This document shows positions 12,055-21,757 of a stretch of 64,000 nt of DNA, in pieces (positions within the stretch are counted from its first letter, which is position 1; every line of letters begins with the position of its first letter). The notes below the pieces were generated by a model. It did not search any database and was not told the origin of the DNA. It was given only the letters and a program-made list of their open reading frames with translations. The position numbers were made by a program, and so were the translations under genes. The stretch comes from Dactylis glomerata (taxonomy: Eukaryota; Streptophyta; Magnoliopsida; Poales; Poaceae): positions 62,001 through 126,000 of the forward strand of contig QXEO01002087.1 in NCBI GenBank assembly GCA_007115705.1. The letters are read 5' to 3'.

Positions 12055-13610
12055 CACAATCACCAACATCATCATCATCAACATAGAACCAAAGTGCCCC
12101 CGCGTCGCTCCTCCTCGAGCGGCTCGGGCGGAACCTAGAATCCAGGGCCGCCGCCGCCACCCCCATCCTCCTCCTCCCTCGCCGCCGTCGGCTCACGTCG
12201 TCGGGCAAAGCTCGCTGGCGGCCGGCGGCGGCGGGATCTTCTTCTTGCAGCCCACAGAGGCTGTGGCCATGGCGGGAAGGCGGCTCGGAGATGCGGCGGA
12301 CGGTCCCGTCTGCGGACGCGGCGAGGCTCTCTCCGCAGCGAACGCTGATGCGGAGGAGGGCGAGGCGGAGGAGTCGAGCAGCACGGCGCGGGAGGCGCTC
12401 AGCCGCGGCGGCGCCGTGGGCTTGATCTGGGCCCGCACAGGGCTCGATCTGGGCCGTGGCCAGCTCGTGCAGGCTCCGCTCGGGGCTGGTGTGTGCTCTG
12501 CTTGCGGCAGAGGCTGAGGATGGAGGAAGGCGGAGGTTCAGTGTTGCTGCCGGCTACTGGGGCATGGGCGCGATTGGAGGCTAGGGTTCGATTTGGACCC
12601 TCTGGGCAGCCACCGTGGTGCCTTCAGCCTGCTCGGGTCTGCAATCTGCGGGAGACGAATGGCACCGCTGTAGGGTGTTGCATCCTCCCGTTGAATGCAA
12701 GGAAGAGGAGGAAGAAGACCTGCGCAGGGGTCTGCAAGATGCGGGAGAGGAATGGCACCACTCCGGGGTGTTACATCCTCCCGCCGAGCGTGGGGAAGAG
12801 GAGGGTGGACGGCCGGCAGCACACCGGGCTTGGAGGCAGGGGCACCTTGACGTTGCATCCTCTCCGGAGATGAATGGTGTCAAGCTGTCCAGGAAGGTGT
12901 GGTTGGCCGTGGAGGCAGGGCAGCGGAGCGGTTGTGGTGGCTGACCGGTTTTTCCGGGTTTGGGGGTGAGAATGCCGGCGAAGGCCGCACTCTGGCTATG
13001 CCAGAGTTGTTGACGGCGGCGCCTACGGGCGTCGTGACCTTGTTGGAGGCGTCAATGGAGCATTCTTCACCTACCTTCCCAGCATCCTCTGGGGGAAACC
13101 CTAGATCCGGTCTTCCGGGTCGGCGATGGCGGCGCTACGGTGTCGTGTTCCCTCTTGGGGGCTTCGCTTTTTGAGGTGGAACCGGTCACGGAGACTTGTG
13201 GTCCGTGGAGGTGGGCGGCGTTGGGCGGCAGTTGGAGCATTCTCCACATGCTAGGAGCGACGGATGAGCCACTTTGGTCTTGCTCGTGCGCTTGGAGAGG
13301 CACTTGCCCTCCTCTTTCGGGCATGTCGTTCCTCTTCGGCGTTGACGAGGTCGGCGAAAAGGTTCATGGCAGATCAGGTCGATGCAATGGTTTTCGGTGA
13401 GCACTGCGAGCGGTGTCGTTCGAGTAGCCCGGCTGTGTGCCTCGTGTGTTCCGCCTTCTGGCGTCTTGTATGTGTTGATGTGCTTTAGGTGTGGCTTTGC
13501 CGTTGTTCAGGGTTTCGCCCGGTTTCCCTACAAACCGAGCAGTGTGGGTCTCTTGACCATTTTCTTTCTTATCAATGAATTTAGCAGCTCTCCTGCTAAC
13601 ATTCAAAAAA
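12055..13610 (+). mobile_element. poly(A)-ended retroposon-like insertion inside the FRS pseudogene
   Basis: A GC-rich block of about 1.55 kb ends with ttcttatcaatgaattt, then ctcctgctaacattc and a run of A residues at 13602-13611. It separates the FRS exon ending near 13612 from the FRS C-terminal tail below 12020. The A-tail points to target-primed retrotransposition on plus. No reverse-transcriptase domain is visible, so it could be a non-autonomous element or a processed host transcript. The left boundary is approximate, and I could not find a matching target duplication. ORFs of 60-126 codons on both strands show no recognised domain. Confidence 0.55.
12635..12812 (+). repeat. two-copy tandem repeat of ~90 bp
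   Basis: The segment starting gggtctgcaatctgcggg at 12635 is repeated from 12728 (ggg tctgcaagatgcggg). Both copies contain aatggcacc, a gtgtt(g/a)catcctcccg core and a gaagagga stretch. A weaker third trace (ttgcatcctctccgg) lies near 12852. The repeat is inside the poly(A)-ended insertion. Confidence 0.75.
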
Positions 13611-14675
13611 AAAACAAGGTTTTCTGCAGTGCCCATATCAGCTTCGGCAGCCTCATGATCGGAAGGTCCATACCATCCCATTCCAGACTCAGAGGAAGAA
13701 GCTTTGCGCTCACTTCCCCCAGCATTGCCCAGGAACACTCCGTAACAGTTCACATTGCTGTCTCCTAGCTGAACACACTTCAAGGCTTTGATGTACAGCC
13801 GCGTGTGCCTAAAACTGGCCATTTTCGGAGGACCTTGGTCTTTCTGGTATCTGAGAAGCTTCTCAGGAAGCACATCGCATGCATCTTTAGTCCAATGCTT
13901 CACGATATGTTTTTCAGCTATTTTCCTCAGCTTGAGGTGCAGCATCACCTGCGGCGCACTTTTTAGTCAGTACCATGTAAGGAACAAAAGTTAACGGGTA
14001 AGCCAGATTCAAACAGAATACCTTCATTGTTGGCAACAGATCATGCCAGAATGCTCAAAACTGCCACACTCGCAGTTAAAAAAAAGATAGGTCTTCTTCA
14101 GCCTCCACACAGTACGCCACCTTGCACCACTTCTCCCTGGATGCAGCATCCAGATGCTCTGCTAAATACACCCTCGATTTCTCAAGTTTTTGGAGCTCAT
14201 AGGCTCCTGACCTGTACAGGTGTACCAACCATTGTCCTCTGTTCGCAGCAATCTAATCAAAGCAGAGCACCCGCATCTCGTCGACCGGCTATTCTCTTTC
14301 AATGGTATGCCTGTTTTTTGAGTAACAAGGAAATATGTTACTCGGTGAACTAAAATGTAGATATGCATTGTAAAAAAAATCATCCAATAAAAAAAGCTCA
14401 TTACTGCGCATCCACACACAATATCTTGCATACACTTTGTCCGCTGCACATTTAGTCTGCTCTTTTGCAAACCTGACAGCGAAACCAGTCTCCCAGGAAT
14501 AAAGATTGTAGAATTCATATGCTTCTTCAAGCAAATCAAATGAAGTTCCAACCGCCGGATCTACCACAACACCTTCCCTTCTTGCGGCGTACAACCGCAA
14601 AGCTAATTCCAAAACAGACTTCCTGGCAAGATTCGGTGCCCTTTCGATTGGAGCCTTCCCTATCCGCACCTTACT

Positions 14676-15381
14676 GGGGGTGTTTGTTTGGGCTTTTTTT
14701 AGCTTTCCACTGAAAAAAGCAGGCAAATCGAAACAAACGGGGTGCTTTGGCTGTGGGCTTTTGCAAAGCCAAAGTCTGGACTACACTGCGCGAGCGAAGC
14801 ACCTGAAGACGTGCTTCCCGCAGCTTTGCCACTTAGAACCGAAACGGTACACTACATTGCCCTTGTTGGTTTGCCTATTTACAAACAACTGCCACGGAGC
14901 CTTCTGCGTGTCTCATCGATCGAGCCGAAAGCTGTAGTTCAGAACTTAGCTGTCCGCTCGTGTAGTGATTGATTCCTGTCGTTCTGATTATTATATTTGC
15001 TTTGTTATTCTGACACACAAAAGTACTACACGCAGAAAATTGGCAGTGGTACACGCGGAAAGAATACGTCCGACTATTTTTGGTGTATACGCAGCCGTAG
15101 TACACGCAGGCAAATATTTTTGTTACTCCCACTGTCTTAAAACAACATGCTCAGCTTTATTTAGATAGGGTTATTTAGAGATGGTACATAAATTAGCAAA
15201 TTAATTAGCGCAAATATACTTATTACTTTAAGGGTATTTTAGACAATTCAGTGGTTCACAGCCAGACAGCTAGCTAAGTTGCCAAACAGTCAAACTAAAA
15301 AAAGCAGCTTTTTTTACACATCAGCTTTCTCTACAGTTTTCCCTGCACAGCCAGCCAGCCACAGCCCAAACAAACAGGCCC
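14676..15381. mobile_element. Tourist/Harbinger-like non-autonomous DNA element
   Basis: The left end reads gggggtgtttgtttgggct; the reverse complement of the right end reads gggcctgtttgtttgggct, matching at 17 of 19 positions. The GGGCCTGTTTGTTTGG type of terminus is typical of PIF/Harbinger (Tourist) elements. The 706-bp interior has no transposase ORF. A clean 3-bp TWA direct repeat is not visible (tta on the left, taa on the right), so a hAT relative remains possible. It sits between the FAR1-domain exon and the candidate first exon of the FRS pseudogene. Confidence 0.65.
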
Positions 15382-16459
15382 TAACACAGTAGATGAAAGC
15401 AATTAGTACCATCTTATAGACGACCCGAATACTGGATTGAATTACAAAACTACAGAAGAACTGCAGGAAAAACCTATGGACCCTTTTTCCTTGAAAACTA
15501 CTAACTACCGGAAATTTGAACAGCAACACTGGAGTAGGGCACGTAAGAATTAACACAAATGCTATGAATCTTTCATGTAAACTTCCAGGGAAAAACTTAG
15601 TCAGCTAACAGGATGCATGATGGACAGAGCATCCTGAATTCATACGCTCATGGAGGGATGTTGTTACAGTTCTACAAATTCTATGGTTCATCTCAGGTCC
15701 ATAATAAAATATGGCAGAGACATTGATTCGCCTAGATCAGCCAGAGGAGCCTCAAGCAAAAAGATGAATTTCCAGTAGTACACACGAATTAACATGGACG
15801 CTATGAATGTTCATAATTAAATTCAGACAAAGGCTTTCCCACAGAACAGTGAGCAAGGGGAACATAGCCTACTTGATCAGAATGCTCATGGAAGGATTTT
15901 GCTAGAGTACTAAAAAGTCCGTAGGTGCTATAAGGGATGTGAAAAATTAAGCAGAGACAATTATTCGCCTAAATCATCCACAAGAGCATTCAACGAAAAG
16001 AGGAATTTTCAGGACGGCACCCTTAAAAAACTGAATGTGCATGTCATTGACCTACCTTCTCGTCCATCCAGACGTAGCTTCAGATCGCACTTCCGCCGCG
16101 TGTCCACTGCAAACAGAGTCCGCTCCTTCCCTGGAACAGACTCGTTTGTTCCCCTCCCTGGAATCTACACCCGAGCCAGAGCCATACGCACCACCACCGG
16201 GTAGATCTGTCTCCCCAACAGATCTCTCATCTCCGACGATGCTAAACAAGGGATAAACAGTACCATCACTCAAAGAAATCGTGGGCGGGGGGGGCATGAA
16301 GTACCTGCGAGCGTCGTTCACCTCCTTCTCTTCCATCTCCTCACCCGCAGCTGTGGACGCGCACGGTCCTGAGGTCGCCCCGCCGTACCCGTCGCTCCGC
16401 GCCGCCGGTGCTGCGAGTGGAGGTGCCGAGCGAGACGACGATGGGCCAGCTCAATAATA

Positions 16460-17190
16460 CTAGGACCATGTTCCACACCAACCGCTTACTTGGGCCGGCG
16501 GACTAGTACCTTGTTCCAACGCTGATGGCTCACATGTCCGAAGCCTATACAGCGCACTGTTCAGTTCCAAGTATATCAGGCCGTATTTCCCTCCTGCCCT
16601 GACACGCCCGGATCCCCAGGCCCATAATAACGAACGTGATATCGCGCTCCAGGCAGCTCGTCTCCCAAATTGACGCTCTCTCATTTAGAATTGCTATTGT
16701 AAGTGATTTTGGGTTTTTATATTTTCCCCTACATAGGAGTACTCAATAGTCGCTAAGACATGAGGAATAGTACAACGGTTACTAGTTTATTTTACTATTT
16801 GAGATCCTCCTCCTCTCAAGACTTTTTTAGGAGATCACCCTGTTGTAAGGCACGACGACATGCGAGTTACTGTATTGTTTCTATTGTAATAGCGAAATAG
16901 GTATACCTTGTACTTGATTTGATTTTTTTTAGCTTTTTGTACGGACCTTTTTTTGGGAGGAACCTTGTCTTTTTTTGGGAAATCCTAACTCCCGCTCTTA
17001 GCGGGAGGGATATCCGTCCCGCTCATGTCGCTCCGCCTGCTGGGTCGGCTCAAGTAAGGTTTTTTCTGTTTTTTCTTTGTTTCCTTTCTTTCAATTTTTT
17101 CCCAATTTTTCTTGTATTCTTTATGTGAAATTTAAACAATTTTTAAATTTCAAAAATGTTTTAAAACCGTTTAGTTTTTGGAATCTGTTA
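16460..17190. other. spacer, no gene supported
   Basis: T-rich sequence with no recognised coding region; the small frames on both strands look like chance. A short imperfect inverted repeat (cccgctcttagcggg) lies near 16993. Confidence 0.45.
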
Positions 17191-17199
17191 AAATTTAAT

Positions 17200-17480
17200 T
17201 TTGTTCCAAATTCAAATTTTGTTTCAAATTCGAAATTTGTTCTAAATTTGAAATTTGTTCCAAATTTGAAATTTGTTTCAAATTCAATTTTTTTTCTAAA
17301 TTCGAAATTTGTTCCAAATTCAAATTTTGTTCCATATTTGAAATTTGTTCTAAATTTGAGATTTGTTCCAAATTTGAAATTTATTCTAAATTTGAGATTT
17401 GTTCCAAATTTGAGATTTGTTCCAATTTGAAATTTGTTCCAAACTTGAAATTTATTCAAAATTTGAAATTTGTTCCAATT
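17200..17480. repeat. AT-rich minisatellite, ~18-bp units
   Basis: About fifteen head-to-tail copies of a unit like ttgttccaaatttgaaat, with substitutions such as caaattcgaa and taaatttgag. The unit length is a multiple of three and the unit has few stops. It therefore opens frames of 117 codons on plus and 112 on minus that encode repetitive Phe/Asn/Lys peptides. These frames are by-products of the repeat, not genes. It lies about 600 bp upstream of the nuclear-protein gene. Confidence 0.85.
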
Positions 17481-18103
17481 TATAATTTATTCTAATTGTT
17501 GTTCAAAATATATTTATGCACATCTAAAATTGTTTAACCAGAAAAAAAGCCTACCTGTCAAGCCGAATTTGGTTGGCTCATTTGGATACCGCTCCCAGAC
17601 GGGAGCGATTCGCTCCCGGGGCAGAGCTCCCTCTTTTTTTCGGCTAGGGAGTATACTGATCTGAAACTCTACATAGACTGCTGGCATTAGCTGGACATTA
17701 TCTGTTTGTGATTAATGTCCAGCCCACGAAGCCCTTACGTGTAGCCCAACTTAGATAATAGTCACGGCCCGGGAGAAATAGACCTTTTTTCATCATATAG
17801 CCCAGTCTAACACCGGCCTTTGGTCATCCGGGATTGAACCCCTCTTCGGCTCTTTCCTTTCCTTTGCACGAACCACACAAGGCACCACCGCGTGCGCCGC
17901 CTCTGCCTCGTCCCCTCCCCATCGGCCGATTGGCGCAATCACCCCAGCGCCGCCGCCCGACCGCCTGCGCCGGTGAGGGCATCCTTCCTTCCTCCCGCGT
18001 TCTCCATCCTCTTCCGTTGTTCCTCCTACCCAGCAGCCTGGGTCTCTTTCCCATTCCCCCAGAACTAACCGCGAAAATCCGAAACCCTCGCCCTACCGCA
18101 GCA

Positions 18104-20689
18104 ATGGCCGGGGAAGACGCCGCCGTGCAGAATCCGCCCAAGAAGGAGGAGGAGGAGTGGGACGAAGACGACGACAACGCGCCGCTGTCGATCTCTCGCG
18201 GCAAGAAGAAGGCGAGCGGCGGGAGTGCCTCCAAGGTCAAGAAGAAAGATGCGGACGATGATAACACTCCGCTCGCACAACCTCGGCCCAGAAAAGCGAG
18301 CAATGGGGGTGTAAAGAAGGAAGCGGTGGAGGAGGAAGATGAGGAGGAGGAGGAGGATGAGGAGGAGGAGGAGGACGACGACGATGACTACGAGGACGAA
18401 GAAGACGAGTACAAGCCCGGTTCTGGTTCTCGGAGCAAGAAGGTTCGATTCGGATCTTTTGGGATAGTTTCTGTTTGTTGGCCCATCTGTTTGTTTATAT
18501 TTAGGCATTGTTTCCATGACCCTTTTGTGATTATTAGTGAGGATTCGTAAACGCATTGGCCGTTCCCTAGATTGGGAGTGGTCAAGCTGCAAACAGCGAT
18601 TCGTGCATTTTTTCTATCTCACTGCAAAATTACCTTCAACTGAGATGTATTGCCTTTAGTTTACTGGTTTCTCCCAAACTTTCTCCCGTTGTATAAACAT
18701 GACATTGCTGTGTCTTGTAGGGGAATGAGAAGCCGAAAAGCACCCCCAATAGCAAGCCAAAGGCTTCTAAAGTTAAGAAAGAAGAAGCCGATTCTGACAA
18801 CGACTACAAGGTTGCAACTATTCTCCTCTTATTCCAGTGTTATCTTTGCATTTCTCATGGACCTTCTGTGATTAGTGATAATTGGCAAACACATTGGCCA
18901 ATCTGCTCTTAGAGTTGGACACCTCTACAGACGTTGTTTTCAATTAGAGAAAAATGAGAGAGTGGTCAAGCTGCAAACAGTGATTCATGGATATTCTGAT
19001 CTCATTGATCTATTGGCTTTAGTTGATTGGTTTCACCCAATCTTTCTTGTCTTGTGTAAAGATAACAGTGCTGTGTCTCTTAGGAAAATGAGAAGCAGAA
19101 ACGCACTCCCAGTAGCAAGCCAAAGGCTTCTAAAGTTAAGAAAGAAGAAACCGGTTCTGACCGCAAGGTTGCTATTATTCTCCTCTTGTTCCAGATTTAT
19201 TTTCGTTGATTCTGTTGTTGAGGTTGGTAGTTGAGTTTTTTTCAGCCAAAATCGCAGAAGAGAAGTCCAGCTGTCGCTAATTCTAAGACCCCCAAAGTTA
19301 AGAAACCAAAAGATGAGCATGATTCCAAGGTATGCCGTTTCTGTGGACTTATGTTGTGTACTTGTGTTGTTTAGTTGCTAAATTTATTTTGTGATTCGTT
19401 GAAGGAGAATATCAAAATAAAGAAAGAAGTTGATAACAAGGTGAAGAAGGAGAGAAAGGTGTATGAGTTGCCAGGGCAGAAACATGATCCTCCTCCTGAA
19501 GTATGACCATTATGACATTTTCCCACCTCATATGTTCTGATTCCAGTCATACGAGAAATAATTGTTTTCACTTTGTTGCAGAGGGATCCATTGAGGATAT
19601 TTTATGAATCGCTCTATGAGCAGGTTCCAGATAGTGATATGGCTGCAACCTGGTGAGATACTATATCTATGCTGTGTATCTATTTTTTGTACTAGCCAAA
19701 CTTGGTGTAGTCATAGCTTTCTGGAATCCTGGCCTATTCGGTGTTTTCTAAAAACTGCTTGGTGCAGATTCCATATAAGAACTTGCTAGCATGTGTTTTC
19801 TCAGTGTTGTTTGTGTCGATTTTATGCTTGTATGCTTCTGCCTTGTACCTCTCAGTTTTTTTTACGAATCTACTCCCTCCATTTATAAATATAAGATGTT
19901 TTAGCTTTGTGAAGCAAATGTATCTAGACATCTTTTAGTGTGTAGGTTCACTCGAATATATACACTAAAACATGTCTAAATACATTTGCTTCACAAACCT
20001 AAAACATCTTATATTTATAAACGGAGGGAGTAGTTCTGCCGTTCTGCGACATATAGCTGAGGTCTTTATCTTTGGTTAACACGAGTGTCATGAGTCAGAA
20101 ATGGAACCATGTTTCACCAGCTTAGTTTAACAAACTTCACAGCTTTTCAGCTGTTGCCATAGTGTTTTATTCTTGTACTAGTTACTTGTAGCTTGTGTTT
20201 TAATTTGTTATCCATTTATGTCGAAGGGGTGCACATTTTATGCATACAAGTATATTTCCTCTGATGCAAGCAAATTAATATCTTCAGCAACGCTTTGGAT
20301 TTCATAGGTTGATGGAATGGGGTTTGCTCCCAGAGGATGTGGCTAGAAAGGTCTTTGAGAAGAAACAGGCCCAGAAACTGAAGTCACCAGTCAAATTACT
20401 TGCTACGCCGAGAAGGACAGGTTCTCCAACCAAGAAAGGACTACTTTTATGCGATAAGAAAACCAACTCAGCTACAAAGAGCTCACAGAAGAAAAAGAAG
20501 GCATCGAGTGACACAGATGACGATGACGATGACTTCATGTCTTCTAAGAAAACCAACTCAGCTACAAAGAGCTCTGGAAAAACCACAACAGCACATAAGA
20601 AAAGGAAGGCATCGAGTGACACAGATGATGATGACGACTTCATTATGCCTTCTAAACCGAAGACCAAAAGGCCAAAGAACTCTAGCTAG
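18104..20689 (+). CDS. acidic/basic low-complexity nuclear protein with conserved C-terminal helix region
   Basis: Seven exons join in frame: 18104-18442, 18721-18810, 19084-19167, 19246-19329, 19405-19500, 19582-19652 and 20308-20689, giving 381 residues. All introns are GT-AG. Residues 1-113 are an acidic stretch with Asp/Glu runs. Exons 2-5 encode Lys-rich repeats of the type KPKASKVKKEE. A conserved block follows (YELPGQKHDPPPERDPLRIF, then WLMEWGLLPEDVARK), and the tail has a duplicated KKTNSATKSS...SSDTDDDD unit. The composition suggests a nuclear, nucleic-acid- or histone-associated protein. I know similar plant proteins only as uncharacterised. The start is the first ATG after a 5' leader with no upstream intron seen. 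A Stowaway MITE lies in intron 6. Confidence 0.85.
18516..19205 (+). repeat. tandem duplication of an intron-exon unit (exons 2 and 3)
   Basis: The blocks at about 18516-18848 and 18856-19205 align over intron, exon and following intron. Shared stretches include tgtgatta..agtga, gtggtcaagctgcaaacag, the tail gctgtgtct(t/c)..tag before each exon, and ttctcctctt(a/g)ttccag after each exon. Exon 2 (30 codons) and exon 3 (28 codons) encode near-identical peptides around KPKASKVKKEE. This is segmental exon duplication by tandem copying of ~350 bp. Confidence 0.8.
19873..20030. mobile_element. Stowaway MITE (Thalos-like), 158 bp, in intron 6
   Basis: Starts ctccctccatttataaat, ends ttataaacggagggag, with TA on both sides (19871-19872 and 20031-20032). 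The two arms are almost perfectly complementary, so the transcript would form a long hairpin in the intron of the nuclear-protein gene. The same family is seen, interrupted, at 34289-34751. Confidence 0.93.
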
Positions 20690-21017
20690 GTACCTGATCC
20701 TTAAACGAGACATGTCCTTTGTTTATCATTGTCATTATGCTAGATCAGGGTAACCTTAGGAAACGATGAGAATTTCTCCTTGTGTGCACTGATGCTGTGA
20801 TGCGTATGGACATCGTGAGCAAAACTGTTGAGCTGAAGCATTCCATGTCTTCCACTATCTGTGGGCTGATCTTTTTCGCCTCAAATGCTACTGAGAGGCT
20901 GTCACTGGCACACAAATGTTGACTTCAGTTTTCGTAGATTAGCATATTTCAATATGGCACATAATTTTTCACTCAAACTTACATTTTCTCTCGTTTATGT
21001 ATAATCAAAGATGAATG

Positions 21018-21540
21018 TTTTTTTTAACAACATTACCATAAGGGAAGCCCCTAGGTGTGATTTTATATTTTATTTATATACCTGAGACCAGTACAAAAGA
21101 TCAAAGTTACATTAAGGGGGAAGAAGTGGAATAAAAAAGAAATCTCCATCACAAAAAATGTTAAAAGCCCAGTCAAAGAGGGGTTGAACCATGGCAGATT
21201 TCACTCTATATTGATGCAGCAGTAGACCCCTTTTAAAACGGACTTTCCAACAGGCAAAAGAGGTTTGCTTATTGTAGAAGATATAGTCGTTACGCTCCTT
21301 CCAAATGTTCCAAGCAGCGCAAACAACAACTTCCATGAAGCAAGGACATCTGAAGCCAGATCGAGCAACCAAAGATCTTTGAGAAATCGGTAAGGAATAA
21401 TCCCAAAGAATGCCAATAGAATCCCAACAATTTTTGAAAAGGTGCATGCAAAGAACAAGTGGTCACGTGTTTCCAAAACGTGAGATGCACATAGCACACA
21501 GGCATGCCCTTGATCAATATGCCAATTGCAAATTGCTAAC
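21018..21540 (-). mobile_element. LINE 3' fragment (reverse transcriptase zinc-binding region)
   Basis: Two overlapping minus frames carry the end of a non-LTR retrotransposon polyprotein: HVLETRDHLFFACTFSK, then in the next frame WNIWKERNDYIF. That pairing is typical of the zf-RVT region of plant LINEs. A frameshift separates the two parts. The fragment ends in an A-rich tail on minus near 21018-21026, as expected for LINE insertion. The 5' part is absent. It lies tail-to-tail with the preceding gene, 330 bp beyond its stop. Confidence 0.75.
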
Positions 21541-21757
21541 TATATTCATTTCCAATTCACAATTTGTTTGGCTTTGAAGCCTTATTACAAACGTGTACAT
21601 CAGCAAGGCGAACAAACCTGAAGAAACGCATCGCTGCATCCCGTCAGGTTGCAACAAAGCAAAGCATGAATGCCGTGATCAGCTAAAAAACACCGTCACG
21701 GCAGGCACTGCTTACAGAGAGGCTTTATAGCGCACCCTCATATTAACCCTCCTTTGC

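Larger units (their letters stand above)
11820..16336 (-). pseudogene. FAR1-related (FRS/FHY3-like) pseudogene lacking the transposase core
   Basis: FRS proteins are transcription factors derived from MULE transposases. They have a FAR1 DNA-binding domain, a DDE core, a SWIM finger and a C-terminal tail. Pieces appear here in that order on minus. A candidate first exon (MEEKEVNDARRYF) lies at 16336-16052. The FAR1 domain (VGTSFDLLEEAYEFYNLY) lies around 14560, and its second half (STRCGCSALIRLLRTEDNGW) around 14200-14300 follows a short GT-AG intron. A SWIM-like remnant (CECGSFEHSGMICC) is near 14060. The tail LRKIAEKHIVKHWTKDA is near 13930, and a zinc-knuckle end (CSRCGVLGHRKN) is near 11860. 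The DDE core is absent and in-frame stops follow the FAR1 block and the SWIM remnant. The SWIM histidine appears as Gln. Insertions at 12055-13610 and 14676-15381 lie inside the span. Confidence 0.8.

Noticed and set aside
12245..13400. Several 80-126-codon GC-rich frames as a host gene
   Set aside because: Frames overlap on both strands, no domain or splice structure fits, and the block ends in an A-tail inside an FRS pseudogene.
17077..17459. Overlapping 117- and 112-codon frames of Phe/Asn/Lys-rich repeats on both strands
   Set aside because: They are read from an 18-bp minisatellite that lacks stops; the symmetry on both strands shows there is no coding selection.
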